The notes under the pieces are model-generated. The model did no database searches. It saw nothing but the letters and a program-made list of their open reading frames with translations, and was not told the origin of the DNA. The translations under genes and the position numbers were made by a program. A DNA stretch of 64,000 bases from Erythrobacter neustonensis (lineage in GTDB: Bacteria; Pseudomonadota; Alphaproteobacteria; Sphingomonadales; Sphingomonadaceae). The stretch is from positions 1,612,001-1,676,000 of the forward strand of contig NZ_CP016033.1 of NCBI RefSeq assembly GCF_001663175.1, given 5' to 3'. Positions 1 through 8,483 of this stretch are shown in pieces. Position 1 is the first letter of the stretch. Every line of letters starts with the position of its first letter.

Positions 1-974
1 GGCCGACCGGCGCGGGCAAGAGCCAGCTCGCGCGGCGCATCTACGAATTGAAGGCCAGCCGCCATCGCCTGTCCGGCCCGTTCGTGGAGGTGAACTGCGC
101 AACGCTCAAAGGCGACAGCGCGATGTCGGCGCTGTTCGGGCACCGCAAGGGCGCTTTCACCGGCGCAATGGCCGATCGCCCAGGGCTGCTGCGCAGCGCG
201 GACGGCGGAATGCTGTTCCTCGACGAGATCGGCGAGCTCGGCCTCGACGAACAGGCGATGATCCTGCGCGCGGTCGAGGAGGGGCGCTTCCTGCCCCTGG
301 GCGCCGACAAGGAGGTGACGAGCCGCTTCCAACTTATCGCCGGGACCAACCGCGAGGTGCTCGCCGAGGTCACGGCGGGGCGTTTTCGCGAGGACCTCTT
401 CGCGCGCCTCAACCTCTGGACCTTCCGCCTGCCCAGCTTGGCCGAACGGCCCGAGGATATCGAACCCAACCTCGAATACGAGATGGAGCGCTTCGCCGCG
501 GCGCAGGACCTGCGGGTTACCTTCAACAAGGAGGCGCGCGAAGCCTATCTCGCCTTCGCCACCAGCCCTGCCGCCCTTTGGCGGGGCAATTTCCGTGACC
601 TGTCAGCGAGCGTCACGCGCATGGCGACTCTCGCGCCTGCAGGACGGATCGACATGGCGACCGTCGATCAGGAAATCGCGCGGCTCAGGCTGCTGTGGTC
701 GAAGGGCGCATCGGGCGAGCCCGACGTCCTTGCTGACGTCCTCGGCACTGCGGAACTGGCGAGCCTCGATCCATTCGACCGCGCGCAGCTCCTGGCGGTC
801 GTGCGCGTTTGCCGCCGGAGCGCGAGCCTGTCGGAGGCAGGACGCACTTTGTTCGCCGCCTCGCGCCAGCGCCGCAGCTCGACCAACGACGCCGATCGCC
901 TGCGCAAGTATCTCGCGCGGTTCGGGCTCAGCTTCGACAGTGTGCAGGTTCTGCAGCGTTCCTCTGAAGTGTAG
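1..974 (+). CDS. rtcR: RtcR-type sigma-54-dependent activator, 5'-truncated by the window edge
   Basis: This is the central and C-terminal part of a bacterial enhancer-binding protein. In frame 3 it opens with a Walker A (PTGAGKS), then the sigma-54 contact motif GAFTGA, a Walker B (LFLDEIGEL) and an arginine-finger region (GRFREDLFARLN). The detailed sequence matches RtcR, the regulator of the rtcBA RNA-repair operon, better than NtrC-like activators. RtcR proteins are about 530 residues, and 323 codons are visible here. The N-terminal CARF-like sensor domain and the start lie upstream of the window. The C-terminal section should hold the DNA-binding helix-turn-helix. No rtcB or rtcA follows, so the target operon should lie to the left. 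The family is clear; the target is inferred from the family. Confidence 0.85.
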   Translation, partial: PTGAGKSQLARRIYELKASRHRLSGPFVEVNCATLKGDSAMSALFGHRKGAFTGAMADRPGLLRSADGGMLFLDEIGELGLDEQAMILRAVEEGRFLPLGADKEVTSRFQLIAGTNREVLAEVTAGRFREDLFARLNLWTFRLPSLAERPEDIEPNLEYEMERFAAAQDLRVTFNKEAREAYLAFATSPAALWRGNFRDLSASVTRMATLAPAGRIDMATVDQEIARLRLLWSKGASGEPDVLADVLGTAELASLDPFDRAQLLAVVRVCRRSASLSEAGRTLFAASRQRRSSTNDADRLRKYLARFGLSFDSVQVLQRSSEV

Positions 975-1280
975 GCCAACTTAGGGAGCGGCGCCTCCCG
1001 ACCCAACATACGCCGTTCCGACGACGTAATCGGAACGACAGCTCACGCCGCAAGCGGACTATGGGCAGCTGCGCAAATGCTCATTACTCGCCACGACCAT
1101 CAAGGCTGATGCCCGCTACGTCAGTCCGCATCGGCGTTGATCGCAGCCGCGTTGATACCCGAGACGATCAAGGACGCCCTCGAGCGCGAGCTGAAGCGTC
1201 AGGGCGTTGGGCGTTGGGATCAGCTAGTCGAGATCAGCGATATACCTCTACGGCGTTGATCGTCAAAAGCGCAACGGTGA
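975..1280. other. Intergenic stretch without a supported gene
   Basis: The stretch separates rtcR from the convergent DUF3800 gene. The only suggestive content is a short frame ending at the stop at 1257-1259. Its last part reads IKDALERELKRQGVG and then WDQLVEISDIPL, which looks like the tail of a real protein, but an in-frame stop at 1107-1109 leaves it without a start. It may be a gene remnant at the left edge of the accessory region. I see no RNA gene or clear terminator. Confidence 0.4.
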
Positions 1281-2366
1281 TCAGTTGCCGCGGCGCCGAT
1301 GCAGGGGCTCCAGCAGGCTGACCATTTGATCGAGCATGTCTGGTCCAGTCCGGCGTGGCATAGGTTCGTCGGCATAGTCTTGGTGCGGGCGCACACCGTT
1401 GTGCGTAAGTTCACCGGCGCCGAGCTGGATCAGCTCCATCACGAACGGGTCCTTGCCGCGCTCGTCGAAAGACAGCGCCGCCTTTGCGCCGAGACCGGCG
1501 ATTACGTCACACAGCTGAACCGCCGCAGAGTCATGCGACCGCACGGCGGTGGTGGAGCGCACGCGGAGCGGGAATTCGACACTCGTCCCGTCGCCCATTA
1601 TCACGGGGCCGGGTTCGCATTCGTCGCGCAGGATCGTCTCCCACACATCGCGTTGCCGAAGGAAGTTGCTGGATTCGTCATGCACGACGTGGAAGTCTTC
1701 GGGCCTCTGCTGCCGCCAGTGCACGACGGTTGACACGACTGCGGTGAGTTGGATTTCGCTGCTGTCCTTGAACGTCTCCAGGTCGGGATTGGAGATCTCG
1801 AACGTCCTAGCGGCCTCAGCGAGCATAGTGAAGACCGTCGATATCGGGTGCTTGGTACTGTTCGCAGTCTGCGTGAGGTGCGTGCGCAGTGCATTCATGG
1901 TATCTCGCTTGGGCGCGCGAGCGAACGCATCCCAGCGGCTGGCTGTCTCGTCGTATAGCGACTCCCCGCCGAAGCGGCGGAGATCGCGGTGGATCGTGTT
2001 CATGTATCGGCGGGCATAGCCGTTGCCGTAATAGTCGTAGCCACCTGCGGTGAAAATGGGTTCCAGCAGATAGTCGAACATCTTGACGATCAACGAGAAG
2101 CGCTTGTCGATGATGTAGAGGAACAGCCGGTCGGCGATGGCCGGGATCTCGCCTGACAGTGAGCGCAGGCCGTTCCGATGGGTGTCGCGCTTCCAGATGT
2201 TGCCGAACTTGAACTCCGCCCCTTGGTAGCGCGGGAAGCACCGGCGCAGGATAGCTGCGGCTTCTTCGTCGTCGATCAGCGACGATGCGATAGTGAAGAA
2301 CGGTTGGTCGGGATTGTATAGGTCGTCGCCCGTGTAGCCGGACTCATCGATGTAGATCGTCGTCAT
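1281..2366 (-). CDS. DUF3800 domain protein
   Basis: The 361-residue product starts MTTIYIDESGYTG, the hallmark N-terminus of DUF3800 proteins (acidic IDESG strand). It ends with the second conserved block QLCDVIAGLGAKA, whose aspartate is also typical. DUF3800 is thought to adopt an RNase H-like fold, is often found in mobile and defence regions, and its biochemical role is not firmly established. I chose the ATG at 2366; an in-frame ATG two codons upstream (2372) is equally possible. Upstream in-frame codons extend further but encode sequence unlike the family and run into the divergent neighbour. That neighbour, at 2508, starts 141 bases away, so the two probably share a control region. 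Function is unknown. Confidence 0.75.
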   Translation of the reverse strand: MTTIYIDESGYTGDDLYNPDQPFFTIASSLIDDEEAAAILRRCFPRYQGAEFKFGNIWKRDTHRNGLRSLSGEIPAIADRLFLYIIDKRFSLIVKMFDYLLEPIFTAGGYDYYGNGYARRYMNTIHRDLRRFGGESLYDETASRWDAFARAPKRDTMNALRTHLTQTANSTKHPISTVFTMLAEAARTFEISNPDLETFKDSSEIQLTAVVSTVVHWRQQRPEDFHVVHDESSNFLRQRDVWETILRDECEPGPVIMGDGTSVEFPLRVRSTTAVRSHDSAAVQLCDVIAGLGAKAALSFDERGKDPFVMELIQLGAGELTHNGVRPHQDYADEPMPRRTGPDMLDQMVSLLEPLHRRRGN

Positions 2367-2507
2367 GCGCATGATGTGGGTAACGAGCCGCCATTGCGGA
2401 AGGTCTCGCTCCGCCAGATCCGTTGAGAGATACGCTGCTTGTGTCGATGGCCCGAATCGCTGCATTCGCATGTGGCGAGGGGGAACCCGATCTATTAGCT
2501 TCCTGGC

Positions 2508-4709
2508 ATGGCTACGAACATCACCAGCGCCGAAGAACTCGCGCGCGCGCATCGCGATGGCAAAATCGCCGCCGAGACATTTGATGAAACCCTGCGGGAG
2601 CTCGTCGAGTCGATAGTGGCCGCCGATGCCGTAGAGGTCTTAGCCCGTGCCGGCTTTCACCTGCTTATGCGCGGTCCCGACCGCCCCGAACAGGTCGGGA
2701 AGGAAGGTGTTGAACTTTCCCACCTCGAACTGATCCAGGCGCTTGCACTGTCGACGGCGCGGGGCGGAGGAGAGGCCGACACCGACTATCCGGCGATCAC
2801 GTCCAGGGTGCTCAACCTGATCGGGCGCAATGTGGCTGCGTATCGTGATCGCACCAAGCTGAAACTGAACGGCGACCAAGCGCATGATGAGCGCACACGC
2901 CTGCTCGCACTGATACAGAGCTGGACGCTAGCGGTTCGCGGCGCTCGGCATGAATTCCAAACACGTCGCTACGCCTTTGCGCTTGCAAAGATCGTGGATG
3001 CTTCCTTCCACCATCATCATGGCTGCACGGCTACCAGTTGGGTTCAGGCGATCGGACGATTCTACGATCTTGTAGAGGAACGTCTCCAAGCCGAGCGCGC
3101 ATCCCTCCGCCGCTGGGTTCGCAAGAAATCTGGCATCGCAATGATCCACGCCTTCGTTGAGGGTCTAGACGACACAATGGCTGCCGAGATCTCGACGGCT
3201 GCTATGCCGTATCGCTATGATCGTGATCACGTCACCGCGCTGCTGATAAACCGGTTCGAGCAACGGCTTAGCGGCGCGTTTACGCTGCGCTATGAGGACT
3301 TGGTCGGCGAGACACCGACGAAAGAACGGGATGCTCTGATCTGCCTCCTACGCCGATGCGCCCTGCGGTTCGGTGAGGTTGACAACTCGGCGCTTGAACG
3401 CCTCCATCTCGACAATCCCGTGCGCATGAGGCCGTTCATCGAGCTCGACGCCAAAAGCTTCTTTTGCCCAGTGCCTCATATTCTTGGCGTCCAGATGAGC
3501 GAGATTCTCGAGGATTTGTGCGGCATTAACTTAACGCTTAAAGAAAAGGCCGAGAAGGCGAGAGCGGACCTGCTCGAAGAGCAACTCGCGGATGTCGTCC
3601 GACGCTTCCTGCCAAGCGCCCAAGTGCGCGAGAAGGTGAAGTGGAGCGAGGATGGCGGGATCACAACTTGGGAGTCCGACCTTGTTGCAGTGATCGACAA
3701 GACCGTCCTAGTGTTCGAGGCCAAATCGGCGAAGATCAGCTCGGCGGCGCGTCGAGGCGCCGTCAACAGCCTGAAAGACGCCCTAAAGGAGCTTGTAGTC
3801 AAGCCGTCACGCCAGTCGCTGCGCTTCAAAGCGCGGGTCAACAACGCAGACGATCCGCTCCAATTCGACACTGCCCAAGGCCCCTTCACGATTGATGCAG
3901 GCGCCATACGGGCGGTCATCCGAGTAAACATCTTGCAGGATCCTGTCGGGCCGCTCTCCTCGCACTGGCCGCAGCTTGCCCGCGCGGGTTTCGTGCCGGC
4001 CGAGCTCGACATCGCACCCTCAATGACCGTCTTCGACCTTGAAACCGTGTTCGAGACGCTTTCACTCGAGATCGAGCGCTGTCATTATCTCGCCCGTCGC
4101 GCCGAATTGGAGCGCAACGCCGTTTACACGGCTGATGAGCTCGACCTCCTCGCGGTTTATCAAGAACATCAATTTAACATTGGTGAGGCCGAATTCGACG
4201 GCACCCGCCTCGAATGGTATGGGGCTTCGCTTAGGCTTACCCCGGAATATTCGGCCCGTAGGGCAGAGGGGACACTTTCTGTTCAGATGCAGCGGACCGG
4301 CTTCTGGACAGGTATGCTCGTGTCGCTCGAGCAGAAGCGGGAGGTGGGCTGGATCCGTCTTGGGCATCGACTGCTCAACGCCAATGTGAACGTCCAGCGC
4401 CGTGTCGAGCGCCTATACCAAAAGGGCATGCAGGCAGTCTCTCGGGATCCTGGCAAGTTCTTCACTTCCGGAGTGTCGTTCGGATCTAGGTTCCGGCTCG
4501 ACACTATCTCCGTGAGTGTCGGTGCGCCCGACTCGCCTGAGCAGTTCGAGGCTAACCTCCAATACGCAGCGAAAAGCGCATTCGAACAGGGAGGACAGAA
4601 CTCGCTTTTGGCAGTCTACTGGTTCGTTCCTAAGTCGGGTGAAGCATATGACTTCATCGGCGTGATGGGCAGACAAAGGACTGCCAGTGGCGTCGTCAGA
4701 GAAGTTTAA
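2508..4709 (+). CDS. Large uncharacterised protein with a PD-(D/E)xK-like nuclease core
   Basis: I do not recognise this 733-residue protein as a named family. Around residues 375-410 it has the order WSEDGG, WESDLVAVID, then VLVFEAKS. That is the D...ExK pattern on two hydrophobic strands expected of PD-(D/E)xK nucleases such as Mrr- and NERD-like enzymes. The roughly 370 residues before it look alpha-helical and mixed, and the C-terminal 300 residues are a separate mixed alpha/beta region. There is no signal peptide or membrane segment. It is divergent from the DUF3800 gene and lies 720 bases upstream of a dead integrase, so it is probably island cargo. Nuclease activity is an inference from the motif; a defence role is a further inference from context. 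Confidence 0.65.
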   Translation: MATNITSAEELARAHRDGKIAAETFDETLRELVESIVAADAVEVLARAGFHLLMRGPDRPEQVGKEGVELSHLELIQALALSTARGGGEADTDYPAITSRVLNLIGRNVAAYRDRTKLKLNGDQAHDERTRLLALIQSWTLAVRGARHEFQTRRYAFALAKIVDASFHHHHGCTATSWVQAIGRFYDLVEERLQAERASLRRWVRKKSGIAMIHAFVEGLDDTMAAEISTAAMPYRYDRDHVTALLINRFEQRLSGAFTLRYEDLVGETPTKERDALICLLRRCALRFGEVDNSALERLHLDNPVRMRPFIELDAKSFFCPVPHILGVQMSEILEDLCGINLTLKEKAEKARADLLEEQLADVVRRFLPSAQVREKVKWSEDGGITTWESDLVAVIDKTVLVFEAKSAKISSAARRGAVNSLKDALKELVVKPSRQSLRFKARVNNADDPLQFDTAQGPFTIDAGAIRAVIRVNILQDPVGPLSSHWPQLARAGFVPAELDIAPSMTVFDLETVFETLSLEIERCHYLARRAELERNAVYTADELDLLAVYQEHQFNIGEAEFDGTRLEWYGASLRLTPEYSARRAEGTLSVQMQRTGFWTGMLVSLEQKREVGWIRLGHRLLNANVNVQRRVERLYQKGMQAVSRDPGKFFTSGVSFGSRFRLDTISVSVGAPDSPEQFEANLQYAAKSAFEQGGQNSLLAVYWFVPKSGEAYDFIGVMGRQRTASGVVREV

Positions 4710-5425
4710 CAGGAGGCCAGCCAAAAGGATTGTGATCGGACTACTTACTGGGTGATCACGGCTCCAAGCCTAATCCCCGCCACTTTCCTCACTCGACCGC
4801 CTGAACACTGCCGTCCTGCTACCGGCCCAGTTCCGATGCTCTTTCAACGAGAGCGGATGTTCGTCGAATGTCCGTTGCGGACCGGAGCTGCCGTTCGAGA
4901 GGTTGCGTACTTACGACGGCTTTGTCCCACCACCCGCCAATTCGCCCATGCAACACCCCGAAGTAGCTCGCATCAGAAGGGCTCTTGTCGGTTGGCCGGG
5001 TCTTCTTGGCAGACGGGCTCATATTCGATGCGCCGGGGGCCAGGCTGACGGCGGCTTGGTCGCGTTGCGAAACGAAAATCCGGAATCGAACCGGGTGTAA
5101 AAAGCTGGTCCTTGACCTTCTCACACAGCAGGATACATTCCCTCTCACAGGCACCAAAAACCCTTGGTTTTCTGAGGTTTTCAGGTGGGTTGAAATGAGG
5201 ATTGGAATCCCTTCACCCGCTCCAGCCCTCCCTTCCCAAACAGCCCCAGAAAGTCTATAAAACCCTTGAAAATCCGAGGGATTTGGACCCTCGGTCGTCC
5301 GAGAATGTCCCTATTCTTCCTGCTGCATCCGGGGCCCTTGGGGGCCACATCGCGGGGCCAAGGCATTTCGGGCATTTGGACTGGCCCCCACGTGGGGACC
5401 ACGAGCTGGGAAAGGACCGAGGGCC
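4710..5425. other. Non-coding island stretch upstream of the integrase
   Basis: No convincing gene lies here. The notable contents are a tRNA-Gly-like 3' fragment (listed separately at 5197-5224) and a perfect 12-base palindrome CCCCACGTGGGG at 5386-5397. The palindrome lies 28 bases before the integrase start and could be a binding site for the recombinase or a regulator. Frames running antisense here end inside the integrase and show no family features. Confidence 0.4.
5197..5224 (+). repeat. tRNA-Gly 3'-end-like fragment, candidate phage/island attachment site
   Basis: These 28 bases end in CCCTTCACCCGCTCCA. From memory of alphaproteobacterial tRNA-Gly(GCC) genes, this matches the T-arm, acceptor strand, discriminator and encoded CCA. 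It differs at three T-stem/T-loop positions (GGATTGGAATCC where GGGTTCGATTCC is usual). No D-arm or anticodon arm lies upstream, so it is not a tRNA gene. It sits about 200 bases before a P4-type integrase, a family that typically recombines at tRNA 3' ends. I infer an att site left by integration. Confidence 0.55.
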
Positions 5426-6541
5426 ATGCCGCTGACAGACGTTGCGATCCGGAACGCCAAACCGCGCGATAGGCCCTACAAGGTGGGCGACACTCTCGGC
5501 CTGTTCCTGCTGGTGCAGCCGTCCGGCGGCAAGCTTTGGCGGGTCAAATATCGCATCGACGGCAAAGAGAAGAAGCTGGCGATCAGCATCTATCCTCAGG
5601 TTGGTCTCGCGGAGGCGCGGCGCAAGCGTGATGCCGCCCGCGAGTTGGTCGCTGTCGGCAAGGATCCCGGCCGCGAGAAGCAGCGCGAGAAAGTGCGGTC
5701 GCGCATCTAGGCCGAAACTACCTTTGACGCCATCGCCGCCGAATTCTGCCAAAAGCGCAGGCGTGATGGTCAAAAGGCCTGAGCGGTCAGCACGGCGACG
5801 CGATGCGAGTATTTGCTGTCGTTGCTCAAGGGATCGATCGGCAAGCTACCCATCACGGATATTGAACCCGCTGACGTCTTGATTGCCGTTCGCAAGATTG
5901 AGCGCAAGGGCCAGTTAGAAAGTGCCCGCCGCACCCTGCAACTGGCTGGAGCGGTGTTCCGCTATGCAGTGGCAACCGCCCGCCTCAAGTCTGATCCAAC
6001 CCGCGACCTGCGCGGTGCGCTGACCGCGCCGACGGTCACCCACTACGGCGCGATCATCGATCCGGCGCGCGCGGGCGAACTGCTGCGCGCCATCGACGGT
6101 TACGAAGGTCAGCCGATCACCAAGCTGGCGATGCAACTGGCCCCGCATGTCTTCGTTCGCCCCGGCGAGCTGCGCCACGCAGAATGGAACGAATTCGATC
6201 TCGAAGGGGCGCTGTGGACCATCCCGGCGGGCAAGACCAAGATGCGCAAGGATCACCTCGTCCCGCTCTCACGCCAGTCGATTGCGATCCTGGAGGGCCT
6301 CCGTGCCCTGACCGGTCCCGACGGCTACGTCTTCCCCTCGATCCGCTCCCGCAAGCGCCCGATGAGCGACAACACGATCAACGCAGGCCTGCGCCGATTG
6401 GGCTACTCCACCGACGAGATGACCGCCCACGGCTTCCGCGCCATGGCCTCAACCCTCCTCAACGAAAGTGGCAAGTGGCACCCCGACGCAATTCAGCGGG
6501 CATTGGCCCACGGCGACAGCGACAGAGTCCGCGCGGCCTAG
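5426..6541 (+). pseudogene. P4-type tyrosine integrase, inactivated (two nonsense codons and C-terminal truncation)
   Basis: The frame opening MPLTDVAIRNAKPRDRPYK is the DUF4102 N-terminal domain of P4/CP4-57-like island integrases. The same frame continues after two stops, a TAG at 5708 and a TGA inside QKA*AVSTATRC where relatives carry tryptophan, into the core and catalytic domain. Visible there are RPGELRHAEW (catalytic Arg), KTKMRKDHLVPLS, HGFRAMASTLLNE (HxxR) and ALAHGDSDRVRAA. The frame then stops at 6539-6541, exactly where the family has its AY nucleophile tyrosine and 30-40 more residues. The DNA beyond belongs to a TonB receptor. It is therefore an inactive remnant, and single-base nonsense changes rather than frameshifts did the first damage. 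Confidence 0.85.
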
Positions 6542-8472
6542 TGAAGGACGAGGGCTTTGCCGACATATTCGCTCAGTCGATCGGGGATGCGCTGGAGCTA
6601 ACCCCCGGTGTCTTCGCCGACACCAGTGCCCCGCGTGAAAGCCGTATCTCGATCCGTGGGTCGGGCCTCAATTCCAGCTTCGAACGGCGCGGCCTCACCG
6701 TGCTGCGCGACGGGGTGCCGATCAGCCGCGCATCGGGCGCGACCGAGTTTCAGGAGGTCGATCCGCTGACGGTGCGCTACATGGAGGTGTTCAAGGGCGC
6801 CAACGGGCTGCGCTACGGGGCGGCATCGCTGGGCGGGGCGGTCAATATCGTCAGCCCGACCGGGCGCACCGCCCGCGCGCCGATTGCCCTGCGTGCCGAG
6901 GGTGGCAGCTTCTCCACCTTCCGCGGCAATGCCTCGCTCTCGGGCAAGAGCGGCGATGTCGATTACTGGGGCGGGCTCACCGGGCTGACCAGCGATGGCT
7001 ACCGCGAGCACAGCGAGGTGCGCAGCCTCTATGGCCACGGCAACCTCGGATGGCGGGTGTCGGACAATATCGAGACCCGCTTCTACGTCACCGCGCTGTC
7101 GGACAATTTCGAGCTGGCAGGCAGCTTGCGCCTTGCAGACGCGCTCGCAAATCCACACGCGGCAGGCCGCCCGGTGACGGCGGGGCCGTTCTTCCCCGGC
7201 GGGCTGGTGACCGTGCTCGACCCCGGCCCGGTCGTGGATGACTGGGATCGCAACCTCGATGTCTACTGCGTGTCGAATCTGACCATTATCGACTTGGGCA
7301 GCACTGATCTTGAGTTCGGCGCATGGTATACACGCAGCAATCTCGACCACGCGATCACCCGCTTTGCCGGGATCATCGTGCAGGGCAAGGATGAGGTTGG
7401 TGTCTCGACGCGCCTCTCCGGCAGTCTCCCTTTCCTCGCCGACCAGACTCGTTGGCAGGTGGGGGCGATCTATGCCTTCTCCAGCAATGACGCGAAGACC
7501 TCCGCCAACAATTCGGGCGCGCGCGGCGCGCTACGGACGCGCTCGGATCAGGATTCGGACACGCTGACGGTCTATGGCCAGGCCGATCTCGGGCCGACCG
7601 ACGCCGTCACTCTGATTGCAGGCGGACAATATGCCCGCGCCACCCGCGATGTGACCGCAATCCTCAATGCGGTGACGGGCCGGGGCGAGTATGACCAGTT
7701 CAACCCGCGCGTCGGCCTGCTGGTGGATGCAGCCGAGGACATCCAGTTCTTCGGCAACATCAGCCGCAGCTTCGAAGCGCCCAGCCTTGCCGATCTCACC
7801 AGTGGCGGAGCCTTCCCCTTCGCGCCATTGGACCCCCAGCGAGCGACCGTGTTCGAAGTGGGCACGCGCGGGCAGGCGGGGATCGTCTCGTGGGACGTCG
7901 CGCTTTACCGGGCGGAGCTGGAGAACGAGTTTCTCGACCTCGCCGTGCCGGGCGCGCGCGGACTGGTGACGGTGACGGCCAATGCCGACAAGACCGTGCA
8001 TCAGGGGCTCGAATTCGGGCTCGATGTGCGGCCCTTCAAGGCGACGCTGGAGAAGAACGGTCAGGCCCTGCGGCTGAGCGCGGCCTATACCTTCAACGAC
8101 TTCGCCTTCGATGATGACGCGGTCTATGGCGATAACCAGCTTGCCGGGGTGCCGCGCCATGTGCTGATCGCCGAGGCGCGGTTCGATCAAGTGGACAGGT
8201 TCTACCTCTCCACCACCCTGCGCTGGATCCCTGATGGCCCGTTGGCGGACTATGCCAACACCGAGAGGGCTCCCGGCTACGAAACTGTCCAGATCACCGC
8301 CGGGGTCACGCTGACCGAGGGGATCGAGCTGTTCGGATCGGTCGAGAACCTGTTCGACGAGGTGTTCATCTCCAACGTCACCACCAACGCCAACCAGCGC
8401 CTCACCAACGAGGCGATCTACACCCCCGGGCAGGGCCGCGCTGTCTTTGGCGGCCTGCGCGCGCGGTTCTGA
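6541..8472 (+). pseudogene. TonB-dependent outer-membrane receptor, 5'-truncated
   Basis: The 640-codon frame covers most of the plug (DALELTPGVFADTSAPRESR, RGSGLN, GLRYGAASLGGAVNIVSPTGR) and the whole 22-strand barrel region. It ends in the classic terminal phenylalanine (GGLRARF). The signal peptide, TonB box and first part of the plug are missing. The sequence joins the broken integrase directly at 6541, where a GTG happens to begin the frame without a ribosome-binding site. Family members are about 700-750 residues. The next gene is a PepSY reductase, so this was an iron or siderophore uptake locus. The product would not be exported, so I call it a pseudogene created by a deletion or insertion junction. 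Confidence 0.8.
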
Positions 8473-8483
8473 GGGAGGCAGCG

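Noticed and set aside
5060..5105. GGTTCGATTCC-like T-arm on the minus strand suggesting a tRNA
   Set aside because: No matching acceptor, D-arm or anticodon arm can be folded around it.
6184..8472. One continuous 762-codon open frame as an integrase-receptor fusion protein
   Set aside because: The first 120 codons are an out-of-frame shadow of the integrase; only the part from 6541 has receptor features.
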